Shown here in pieces: positions 6,819 to 18,800 of a stretch of DNA of 64,000 bases. The position numbers and the translations under genes are program-made. Position 1 is the first letter of the stretch. Each line of letters begins with the position of its first letter. The notes under the pieces are model-generated. The model saw only the letters and a program-made list of their open reading frames with translations. It had not been told where the DNA came from and ran no database searches. Source of the DNA: Actinoallomurus vinaceus (lineage in GTDB: Bacteria; Actinomycetota; Actinomycetes; Streptosporangiales; Streptosporangiaceae); contig NZ_BAABHK010000002.1 of the NCBI RefSeq assembly GCF_039542055.1, forward strand, positions 496,001 through 560,000, read 5' to 3'.

Positions 6819-9800
6819 TCATCTCGTCCGGGAGCGCGAGCTCGATCCGGCCGGATCCGCGAAGGTGACGTAAAGGTGCTGGAAGTAGGTCTTCAGCTCC
6901 TTGGTGGTGAGGGGATCGGGATGCGTCGTGTTCCAGGGGTTGCGCAAGCGGATCGTCCCCCTCGTATCGACCTGGACGACCTCATACGTGTGACCGTCGA
7001 TGATGTTCTTGGGGAATGGCGCGCTGCCCGGCGGCAGCGGCTCCGGAGCCACGAAGATCGGCTTTCCCGCGTTGAGGAGTTCTCGGAACCGATCGATGAG
7101 CCGCCGGTCGGCGCTCTGCAGTGAGCGCCTGGAGGCTTCGGGGAAGGCATAGCCCATCGCCGGGATCCCGGTCAGCCGCGTGAGCGCCTCGGCCACATCG
7201 AACAGGGACCCTGGTCGGCTGTAGCGTTCGTATCCGCCGGCCCCGGCCCCGAACGAATCCGAATCAGTGCCCGTATCGAACGCGCCGTCCATTCCGGCGA
7301 ACGTCTTCTCCAGAATCGCCGGCCACGACGCGCCGCGTACTTGGGCGAACGCGGCCCTGGTCGGGTCGTCGGCGGCGACCGGGAGGTCGGGAGTCACGGT
7401 GAGCCTCATGCGCTGTCCGGTCGGGTAGGCCAAGGGCTGGTCGTCCGAGAGCGCCGTGGCGTGCAGGACCACTTCGTAGTCTCCGTCACGGGTCTCTCGT
7501 ATCGCGTTCTGGATGAGGTCCGGGCGGTGTCCCGCGACGCCGCCGAACACGCTCATCAGGAAGCAGTCGCCGATCCCGCCCTGTTCGGCCTGTTCTCGGG
7601 CGGGCCGCCTGCCGAACAGCGGGACGCGGCTCCCGTCCGCCTGCTGGAGCGGTGTCCCCCACGTCACGTTCTCCTGGGTGAAGGGAAGCTCGAGGAAGTC
7701 CACCCGGCCCACCAGATCGGGGCTGTTCAGGACCGCCGAGTGGCGGGAGCCGCCCGGCGCGTTCCACAACTCCCTCCTCGGGTAGTCCGGCCGGTCGGCC
7801 CCGACGTTCGCGGCCTCGCCGGCGGGCCCCGGCGCGGCGCCGTAGTGGTCCACACGCCCGTCGGGGCGGTACACACGTACGGACGTGGACCGGCCCGCCG
7901 CGTCCGGCAACAGGTTGATCCGGCCCGGCGTCGGCGCGACCCGCCCCGTCCCCTCGACGACCGTCAGGCCGACGTCCCGAGCCACCCGCCCGAGCCTCGC
8001 CGACGGGGGCGCGGTCTCGTCGTTGCACGGCAGCAGCAACAACGTCGAGAAGCCCTGCCGGGCGACCTCCTGTGCCCTGGCCCGGACCACGCGCGCCGCG
8101 TCCGGCAGCTGCCGGCCGTGCCAGGCCATCGCCCACATCCCGGTTCGGGCGCCGAGCGGCACCGCGACCGGCGCACTCACCTCACGGCCCGGCGACCCCG
8201 ACCACGAGACGAACTCCGCGCTCTGCAGATCCCCGTAGAACGGCGCCCGCCGCGCCCAGTCGGCGTCGTCGAAGAACACGTCCCCGGAGTCCCGCCCCTC
8301 CGACGAGACCAGCCGACGCCACTGCGGCCCCTTGTCCATCGGCTCGGCGAACGTGACGTAGTAGTGCAGGAGGTCGGCCATGACCTCCTTGGCCGTCAGC
8401 GGCCGGGGATGCATCCGGTTCCAGGGATTGCGCAGATGGAACAGGCCGTTTCCATCGACGTCGGTGATCTCGTGAACGTGGTGCTCCTGAAGGTCCTTGC
8501 CGAGCGACGCCTCGCCCGCACGCAGATCGCGCGTGCCCACGAAGATCGGGCTTCCGGCGCGGAGCAGCTCTCGGAACGTGTGACGAAGCTGCTGCTCGGT
8601 GGTCCTCAATGAGCGGAGGGAGCCCGTGGGGAAATTCCCTATCCGCGCCGGCAGGCCGGTCAGCTGAGTGAGCGACTCGGCCAGCTCCTCGAGTCTGTTG
8701 CGGCGGCCGACGCGCACATATCCGCCGGCGCCGCCCAGCGAGTCGCGCCGCTCCGCGCTCCAGACCTGATCGATTCCGGCGAAGCCCTTCTCCAGGATCG
8801 CCGGCCACGCGACCCCAGGCGCATCGGCGAATGCCGGCTTGCCCGGGTCGTCGGCGAAGACCGGAAGGTCGGGCGTCACGGTCAGTCTCACGCTGCGCCC
8901 GGTCGGGTTCGTCCGCCTCGGGGTCACCTGCGTGGCCTCGTACAGCCGTACCTCGTAGTTCCCGTCGCCGGTCTCGCGGACCGCGTCGCGGATGAGCTCC
9001 GGGCGGTGCCCCGCGACGCCACCGAACACGCTGATCAGCGAGCAGTCACCGAGCGAGCCCTGCTGGGTCTGGTTCCGGGTGGGGCCCTCGCCGAACAGCG
9101 GGACGAGAGTCCCGTCCGCCTGCCGCAGCGGCGTCCCGTATCGGTCGGGGACCAGGCCGGGCGCGGTACGGGCCAGATCCGGGTCCTGGAAGTCCGGCCG
9201 CTCGACGCGGACCACCGCATCGCCCGGCGCCTCGAGGGCGGCCGGTCCGTTCCAGAACTCCGGTGCGGGCGGCTCCGGCCGTTCGGCGACCGCGGCCGCG
9301 GTCGCCCGGCCGATCCCTCCGTCCGCGGTCGCGTCGGCGACGAGGCGCAGGCCCATGTGCCGGGCGGCGGTCTCCAGCGCCGCCGCCATCGCCGCCCGCG
9401 TCTCCGGGGTCGCCTGCGTGGTCTCCATCGCCAGCCGGAACCGCTGCACGCGGTCGAGACCGTTCAGGGAGGACACGGTGAGCCGGCCGCCCTGCAGGAT
9501 CGCCTGGGTCCGGTCCTCGGTCCTCAACTGGACACCGACGCGGTCCAGAACCTCGATCTGAACCTGCTCGGTCTCGTCGATGAGCGGCGCGGAGGCGGGA
9601 AGGTCCTCCTCCGTCAGGCCGCCGACGAGCCGCTCGTACGGGCCGCCGGCCGGTGTTCCGTCAGTGCCCGCCTCGTCCCGGACCGGCAGCGGCGACGCGC
9701 CGTCGAGGGCCCGCTCCAGCGCACGGGCGAACGTCTCCTTCTCCTGGGGCCGGACCGCCAGCTCCATCAGGCCGTCACCGGCCGGCGACGAGACCGCGCG

Positions 9801-12800
9801 CCGCGGCGGCTCTGGAGTCGGACGGCTCCCGCGAACGGTGTCCTCCGGCGCGGCGCCGTAGTGGTCGACGCCTCCGTCAGAGCGGTAGGACCGCACGAGC
9901 GTGGCCCGGCCGGCGGCGTCCGGCAGCAGGTTGATCCGGCCTGGCGTCGGCGCGACCCTGCCGGTCCCCTCGACGATCGTCAAGCCGAAGTCACGCGCCA
10001 CCCGACCCATCTCGACGGACGGCGGCACGGTCTCGTCACTGCACCGCAGCAACAACAACGTCGCGAAACCCCGCCCGACGATCTCCCGAGCCCTCGCCCT
10101 GACCACACCCACCGCATCCGCCACCTGCCGGCCATGCCACGCCAGCACGGCCACCCCGGCCCGGTCACCGAGAGGCACCTCCACCGGCGCACTCACCTCA
10201 CGACCCGACGCCCCCGACCACGAGACGAACTCCGCGCGCTGCAGATCCCCGTAAAACGGCGCCCGGAGACCCCAATCCGCGTCGTCGAAGAACGCGCGCC
10301 CGGTGGTCCGCCCCTCCGACGAGACCAGTTCGCGCCACCGCGGCCGGCCGGCCGGCGCACCCGGCACGGCCTTGCCGGCGGTTCGGAACTCGCCGCCCGG
10401 GGCGGCCTCGGCCACGGCGGTCCCCGCGTCGTTGACGTACTCGAAGCGCGGGAACCAGCGGTGCGTGTAGCCGCGCAGGTCCCTGATCAGCCCGTCGGCG
10501 CGCCGGAGGAGCTCGGCCTCGTGGCCGCGCCTGGACCGTACGGCGTCCCGTGCCGGGCCGATCGCCCACCGGATCGCCTCGATGGCACCACATACCTCCC
10601 GGGCGGTGGTCGCATCGCGGTGGACCATCAGGTGGTGCAGTGCCATGACGGCGTCGGCCTGCAGGTTGCTGGTCGTGTTGCCCCGGAAGATCGGCTCACG
10701 GACCACGTCCGGAGCGTGCCGCGCCACCGAGTCCAGGAAGGCGCGAACGTCGGTGACGACGTCGGGATCGGACGGCCGGTACTCGCTCACTCGGAGCACC
10801 GCCTGCGTCAACCTCGTGTTGTACCCCTGGCCCTCGGGAGTCGCGTTGTTGCGGGCGGCCCGATCGGCGATCGCTTGAAGCCGGCGCGAGAAGGCCGCGA
10901 TCCGCCCGGCCGTACGCTGCGCCGCGTCGAGGCTCTGCGCCTGCGGGCCGATGTCGCGCATCTCGACCCGGACCGTGCCGCGGGCGCCGAGTTCGTGGAA
11001 GTTGGTCCGGACACCGATCGCGTCGTCCTCGTCGACGTAGGCGCGCAGCTCTTCTCTCGGCAGGAGCATGTTGTCGACGTAGTCACCCAGGGCGTTGTAG
11101 TCGTTCCACAGCAGGTAGTCGAGCACTCCGAGCGGCCGCCGTCCGGCCGCGCGCTCCCGCCGCTCGTAGGTGCTGATGGCGTGAGCGAGCCGTTTGCGGA
11201 AGTCCTCGACGAGCATGGCCCGGATCCGGTCGCGATCCCCCCTGAGGAAACGGCGGACGCCGTCGCCCAGCGACGCGCGGATCGCGGCGAAGGCGTCCCG
11301 GGAGGCCCCGTGCAGGACCTTCTTCGGCTGCTGATGGCTGACGATGAATGCGTGGGCCGCCGCGAACGCGTGCGTGTTCAGGAACGTCGTGGCCGCCCGT
11401 ACCTCCGCGGTGCCCGGGACGTGCTCCATCGCCGGAACGGCGAACCGGCCGACGCGCCGCCCCAGCCGTGCGCTCAGGTAACGTCGCGTCACGTCGTCGC
11501 CGAACCGCGCCCCCGCCTGGAAATAGGCCTTGGTGTTCCTGGCCGACGCGAACTCCCGGGTTCCCGAGAGGAAGGACGGCAGGAACGTCGTCGGGACGTC
11601 CTCGGTGAGGTGGGCGTACACCTTGCCCGCGAATCCGGGCGGCCGGATGATGCTGACCCGGTCGGCATTCGGCCCGTAGCGGTAGGAGGGGTGATCCCCG
11701 AACAGTTGTCGCAGCGACGAACCGCGGAAGCCCGGACCGCCCTCACCGTTCCGGAGGGCGACCGCCCTCATGAGCCGTCTCTTGACGTCGCGGACACTGG
11801 CGTCGACCACCGCCGGGGCGTAACGGTGGTCGGTGACGATCTCGGTGATCATGACGGCCACCGGAGTGACGTTCCCCAGCCTCGACGCCTCCGCCGCACG
11901 CGGCGACGCGAAGTAGCGGCCGCCGGCGATGAACCGGGATCCGCTTTGGATGACGCCCCCGAGCCGCGACGCCTCGGCCGCCTCGCGCGTCTGGAAGGAA
12001 CGGCCGCCGGCGAGGTACAGCCTCCACTTGTCGTACGTGACCTTCACACCGGTCGCGGGATTCCAGACGAGAACGCCCTCGTCGTCCAGGAGGTCCACGT
12101 CGTCGTGCACGTGCACGACGAAGTCGATCTCGTACTCCTGGCCCTGCGCGCCGTAGCTGTCGTCACTCGACGCGAGCGTCAGGGCGTCGACGGGGTTCGG
12201 CGCCTTCGGCAGCGCGTCCGGTGCCACCGCGCGGCCGTGGGAATCCACCACGATCACCCGCAGGTCGCCCGCCGGCAGCTCCGGGAGGTCGTCGACGGGA
12301 CGGATCCGCGCCCCCGGCCTGGCCTGGCTCTCCAGCAGGAACAGGATCCCGCCCTCGTTGCGGTACGCGAAGGCGTGCCCCGGACCCGACGGGTCGGACG
12401 GAGCGGACGTCAGGACGAACGCCATCGCCCCGTCTCCCAGCGCGGTCAGCGGCACGAGGATCTCCGCCTCGGAGTCGCCGACAGGGCGCCAGTCACCGCC
12501 CAGCGCCCTCGCGAGCGCCTCCTCCGGACGCGCGCTGCCGACCGAGGAGTCGTCACGCGACACCGCCGGAGCCCCGTAGAACTCCCGCCGCACGATCTCG
12601 AGCCGCGGCACGCAGTCCCGCGCCGATCCGTCGTACGGCGGCAGCACCCGGACCAGACGGAGCTCCAGCGCCCTCGCGACGACGTCGACGGAGGTCACCA
12701 CCGGACTCGGCGGCGTCGTCGTTGCCGTCGTCTGCGGCGCCGTGCTCCGGTCCTGCGCTCCGAGGCCCCGCGGCACCGGTTCGGAGAGCCGCTCCACGGC

Positions 12801-15800
12801 CATCCGGTCGAGCCGGCCGACGATGCCGCGCACGTCGTCTTCGGCGAGTGCCGGGGTCCCGGAGCCGTCCTCGGCCGCCGTCCGCAGCGTCCGCAGGATC
12901 TCCGCGCTGCTCTCCTCGTTCGACTCCGCCCGGTGAGTCCACTCGGACAACTCGACGGACGCGTCCAGCCAGTCCTCGTTCAGCCGCCGCCGGAGCCCCT
13001 CCGCCGTCTCCTTCCAGAAGGCGCGGGCCCTGGCGGCACGCATGAGCAGTCCCGGCAAATCGGCGTGGACGGCGCTCAGCCGCTCCCGTCTGGTCGTGAG
13101 CTCCTCGGCGACGGCCTGCTCGAACGTCTGCCGGCGTGCCTGGGCGGCGAGGTACAGCCGGCCCATGTCGGCGTACCCGAGACCGTAGGCGTCGACCTCG
13201 GCGCGCCCGGCCTCCGACAGGAGACCGTCCCGCTGCGCGATGGCCGCCGTGAAGTATCGGTTCCGCGAAGAGACCGGGTCGGAGAACCACAGCGCCCCGC
13301 CGATCTCCCGGCGGGCGCGGGCCGGGTCGAACGTGAAGACGCTGCCGTCGGGGTCCACCCAGGTCTGGCGCACACGCCCGTCCGGGCCGGTGACGTCCAC
13401 CCGCACGTGCGCGTTCAGCGTGTGCGCCACGTCGCGTCCGACGGTGGCCGGGTGCAGGTCCCAGGCCGCGACCTCCCGCGGCAGAACGGCGGGCCGGCCG
13501 TTCGGGTTGTCCGGCCGGAGCGCGTGCAGCTCGTTGACCGCGTTGATGATGGCGGTCGTCGCCGCGTCGATGGCCTCGGCGGAGCCGTGGGCGGCCGGGA
13601 GCAGCTCGTACCGTCGCAGCGCGGCGGGCGTCTCGAAGTCCGCAGAGGCCTCCCGGATAGCCGTCACGTCGGCCCGCATCGTGCGCACCGCCCAGCGCAG
13701 CACCGCGTCGTGGCTCCGGGCGGCGAGCGCGGTCCAGTCGACCGTCAGTACGACCGGCCGCTCGGTCCCGGCCTGGGCGCGGATTCCGCGCGCGACGCCC
13801 CGGTACATCCGGATCGGGTCGAGACGGGCCTGGGCCGCGTCCTCCAGGAGCGGTATCAGGTCCACCCGCGGCGCCCCGTCCATGGCCGGCCAGGGCTTCA
13901 GCCGGGGCTTGGCGGCCCTCTTGAGCGCCTCCACCTGCCGGAGCAGATCGTCGATCTGGTCCTGGTACAGCTTGGCGTACGCCTCGCCGGTGATCGGGTC
14001 GCTCTCGAAGCGGCCCGTCGGCGTCTCGTCGCGGAACAGGTGGTGCTTGAAGCGTTCCGCGACCAGCCTGCCGCGGAACCGCAGCCGGATGAGGTACAGC
14101 GGCCCCTTGTCGGTGGCCTTCGCCTTGCCGTGCTGTTCGTCGCGCTTGTTGACGTTGCCGGCGGTGCTGTCGCCGAAGGCCGTGGCGCGCCCCGCGGGGC
14201 TGTCGCCCGACCAGGAGTGGGGTGACGTGGAATCCCCGATCGCTCCGCTCCCGGACAGGTCGGCGTCGGCCGTCACCCGCCCGTGGTCCGTACCGGCGCC
14301 CACGGCCGTGCCGCTCTGGAACTTGTTGTAGCGGCCGACGCCGCTGCCCTTGATCTTCCCGATCACCTGCAGGTCGGAGAAGTCGCCCCACAGCTCGATG
14401 TTCGCTCGCCGGTGGGAGTCGCCCGGCTCGAAGACGCCTCCCGGCAGCGCGTACGTGTCGCCTCCGGTCGCCTCCCACAGGTGGTTGCCGAGGTGCATGC
14501 GGGACATCCACACCGGCAGGGACAGAACGGGCCGCTTGTGCGGGTCGTCGGTCGCGTGGGTGGCCTGCGGGCTGACCAACCGGTCGACCAGTCCCGGCGG
14601 GAACATCCGCTCGAGCAGCGAGCGGGCGATCCGCGACGTGTCCTCGAAGACCAGGCCGGTGATGAGGGAGTCGCCCGGCAGTTTGGGCAGCGGGGCCAGG
14701 TCCGGCAGCGGATACGGGCCGTACATCCGGCCTGCCTCGGCTAGCGCGCGAGTCACCTCGATCACCAGGGAGCCCCGGACCGTCACGCTGCTCGCGGCGC
14801 TGTGCCGCGTCATGCCGTCGAACATGTGGTTGAGCCGGTTGTTCAGCGGCCGGTGCGTCGGGTCCAGGCGCCGCGCGGTCACCGAGGTCTCGACGTCGAA
14901 CTCGACGAGCCAGTGGCCGTCATATCCGGCGTACTCGGTCTGCTCCCTGGTGTGGGTGTCGGAGCGGGTGGTGCTCCGGTGGTGGCCGTCGGCGACCTTC
15001 AGGTCCCCCGCGCCGCCCGCGGTGGGCTTCTGCACGCCGCTCGCGCTGAGCTTGGCGAAGGTGAGGGCCTGCGACCCGTCCCGGGAGGTGCTGGTGGACG
15101 TCCCGGTGCCGCCGTAGCCGTAGACCTCCAGCCCGGTGTTCGGCACGAACTCCCCGACGCGCGGGTCGGAGATCAGAGCGCTGGGGATGTTGACCTCGAC
15201 GACGTCCGACAGCAACCAGCCCACCGGGTTCGTCAGGTAGAACGTGTACCCGCCCTCGGCCAGGAACTCGTTCAGCATCGTCTGGTCCCGGCCCTTGGCG
15301 AGCAGGCCCTGCAGGGCGTCGACCCCGCCCTGCATCCGCCCGATGACCTTGCGGTCCTGGTTCCAGATCTCCACCCCGGAGGCGAGCAGCCCCGGCGCGA
15401 CCTTGTCGACCTGCTCCTTGACCAGCTGGTACGTCGACTTGCCGTTCTGGTGCTCGAAGCTCTCGATGCCGCTCGTCCCCAGGAAGCGCCCTCCCCGGTC
15501 CTCCCGGGTGAGGTACTCGGGAAGCTCCACGTCCTCGATGGGGACCGGAGGTCTCGGCAGTCTGCGGCCGAAGGTCGCGTTGAACCGGTGGCGGAGCTCC
15601 TCGTCGCGGATCGGCGCCACACCCTGGGCGTGCCGACTCGACAGCGCCGCGACCAGGCCGTCGCGGTCGACCTGATGCGTCGCCCCGAGGTCGGGCACCC
15701 CCGCGGTCCAGCGCAGCAGGGCCCCCGCCACGACGTCACCGGTGAGCGCCCGGTCCCGTCCACCGTCGCGCCAGGCGGCGAGGTTCTCCGCGAGCCAGGC

Positions 15801-18800
15801 GTCGTTCAGCGTCGGGCCGCCCTCGGCGTACCAGCGCAGCATGATCCCCGCGACGATCTCGTCGGGTGGCGCCTCGGTACCGTCGCCCCAGCCGACGAAT
15901 GCCTCGGCGAGCCGTGCCCCGTCCACCGTCGTGGGGCCGCCGCGGGCGTACTCCACCAGGTCCCGGGGCACCCCGACGTACGGGTCCAGCGGCGGCGGGT
16001 CGGCGAGCGTCCACGGGGAGCGCTCCTGCTCGGCCACCGCACGCCGCTTTTCGAGCATGGTTTCACGGCCGGAGGCGTCGACGTCCGGTCGGGGCTCCTT
16101 CGGCAACGATTCGGTGATCTTCGCCAGGTTCAGGGAGTTCCGCAGGTTCTCATCTGCTGCCAGCAGATCCGGGTGGACCAGGAACGTCGCAACATCCCGG
16201 ACGAGGAAATAGAAATGCTTTTTCTGGCGTCCGTAGCTGATCGTGCCGCCGCGCTCTTCGACCGACTCCACCGTGATGTGGCTGATCAGATGTGATTTGG
16301 CGAGGAGGTAGCGCTGGTCGGGACGTTGCAGGAATGTTCCGCCGCCCACCAGGCCGGTGCTCGTCGCGGTGATTCCGACCGAATGCGACTTGGTTCGGCC
16401 GCCTGACTGGTTCGGGGAGGTCAGCGCCGACTCGGTCACGTCTCCCGATGGCCCGCTGGAAACGGTCACGGTGGAACTGTTGGCATGCCGCGCCCGGAGG
16501 TTTCGCTCGAACTCGTGCGAGCTATCTATCCATTGTACGGCCTCGGCTTCGACTGGAATCGTCTTCATGGTAATGCGGCCGTGGGTGTCGGTCACGGGGC
16601 CACCAGGCCGCGCGACCGGCGGGGGCTCATATCCGTCCAACGTGGAATCGAAAAATGCCTTGAGGAAGTCGGAGGAGAAGATATCACTCAGCGCTTCCGC
16701 TGATTCGGTGCCCCATTCGGCCAGCAGCTCTGGCCCGCTGAACCGGAGCCCCAGCCAACTACCGCCCTGCTCCCTCAACTCCTCGAGGAAGCGTTGGTAC
16801 AACTCGCCGACTGCGAGGTCGTCGACATTGACGAGGACGACGTCGCTTTCCCCCATCATCTGTGGGGTGACGGCGAACGGCCGCAATGCGTGGCCTTGGT
16901 CGTCGACCGGCCGGAGCGCCGGGTCGAAGGGCGGCACCTTGACGACCCTGCGGTCTTGGGCGATCTCCGTGGTCATGGCGCCGGACGGGCCGAACAGCTG
17001 GTTAGAGACCGCGACCCGTTGCTCCGCCTCGACCTGACGGGTATCGGCCGTCTTGCCGGTGCCGACGCCGTGAACAGCCGCCATGACGCGGCCGGGCAGT
17101 CCCAGGAGAAGGTTGTTGATGAACCAGGGGACCTGGACTACCCGCCGGAGCGATACTTCGAGCCTGAATTTCCCTTTGTACAGCTGGGACCCGCCGTTGA
17201 ATACGACGAGGTCGAATTTGCTGGGCCCACCGGTGCGCGCAGCGGAGCCGCCACGCGTACGGCTTCGGGAGTAGCCGACTTCGGGGTGGACATCACTGAC
17301 CCCGAGCCCACCGGGAGTTATGCCCAGGATATCGAACCAGAAGCCCCTCGAAGAGGAGCGACCGGACGACTTGATGCTCCAGTAGAAGGGGTTGGTGTAC
17401 CGCCCGCCCGATAGCTCGTCGCGCGCTTCGTCATAGTGGAAGTCCTCTTGCTGTGTGCCTTTGATGAACACATAGTAAGTAGAGTCGATTCCCACTGGAA
17501 TCAGTCGTAGCCCGGTGCTCATCAGCCTTGATTCCAAGCTGAGCAGAGTTTTGGGGCTCAGCAACTCGCTCATCGGCTTCGTAAAGCGACCCTCCATCGA
17601 CAGCGGAAGCTCAGAGAGGGGTTCATTCCCCGCCCGCCCCAACACCGCCGGCTCATTAGCGCGAAATAGGTCGATCACCGCGCCCACGAGTGGGTTCTGT
17701 TGTGAATTGTCGGCCCGTGTTCCGTCATCGGAGAAGGCGAACGACTGCGTACGTCCGAACATCCGCAGCCATCGAGGGTCGACGGACTGAGGACCGAGCC
17801 GCCCCGATGCGGAGTTCGACACCCACCGCAGGAGTTCGAGCGCGTCCGTCATCTTGATGCGGCGAACGTCCCGCATTTTCGCCGAAAGGCCATACGACCC
17901 TTTACGCTGGTACTCGACCTCAAGAGTGACGATGACATCCCTGAACAGATGACCGTGATTCGCAGGCGCGACGAAACTGATCTTACCCGAGGTCGCCCTG
18001 TCATATTGAGCTTCCCTCCGCGCCCATCCGGAACCGAAGGACCGACCCGCGCTGGCACCGAAATGCTTTTTGATGCCCGCATTGATTCCCAAGCTCAGCG
18101 AGTGCGCGCCTTTTTTCTGCGGCCCATACTCCAGCGCGGGCGTCTGCTCCCAGAAATCAAGCATCCCGCTTCTTACATGATTGGGGTTCTGGGTATTCGA
18201 GATCTGGGTCTCGAGCGTCAGGCGCAATACGAGAGGCTGGCCGTTGAAACGCCACGATACGGTCTCGGTATAGCGGCCGTTGACGCTGTGCGATATGAGG
18301 CCGAGCAGACGGCCGTCGTCGATGACCCAATCGAGCACCGTCTCCAGACGGTCGGCAGGGAAGACTTCGGTGTCCAGCAGCATCGATGACAGTTCGTCAT
18401 CGAGTTCATCCGGGACCGCCAGGCCGAGCAATCGGTCGTCCGGCTGCAGACGCTCTCTTTCCTCCCTCGGTACCCGGAATTCCCCGCGGTCGTGGCTGAC
18501 GCGGACTCCGCTCGCCTCGTCGCCGACACTGGCGGCGACCCTGGGGAGCAGCAACTGTTCGGGCAACCAGGAGGTGATCGCCGCATTCTCGATATCGCGG
18601 GAAACGGTTATCGCATCGAGAGTCGCCGTGATTTCAAGGTCGACCCCATGCTTGTACCATCGGCTCGGGCCATCGATGGTCGGAAACCCGCCACCCACGC
18701 TCAGGGACGAGCTGCCCAGTCGGTCGATGTGTTGGCGTCCATGATTATATTTGAATTTAAGACCAGTGGCATCGAGTACACCGCCGGTAGCCTCGTCTAG

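Noticed and set aside
9006..14225. Plus-strand open frame of 1739 codons opposite the giant gene
   Set aside because: Its translation is Arg/Pro/Gly/Val-rich without domains, and it lies antisense to well-formed catalytic domains. It is an artefact of high GC at third positions.
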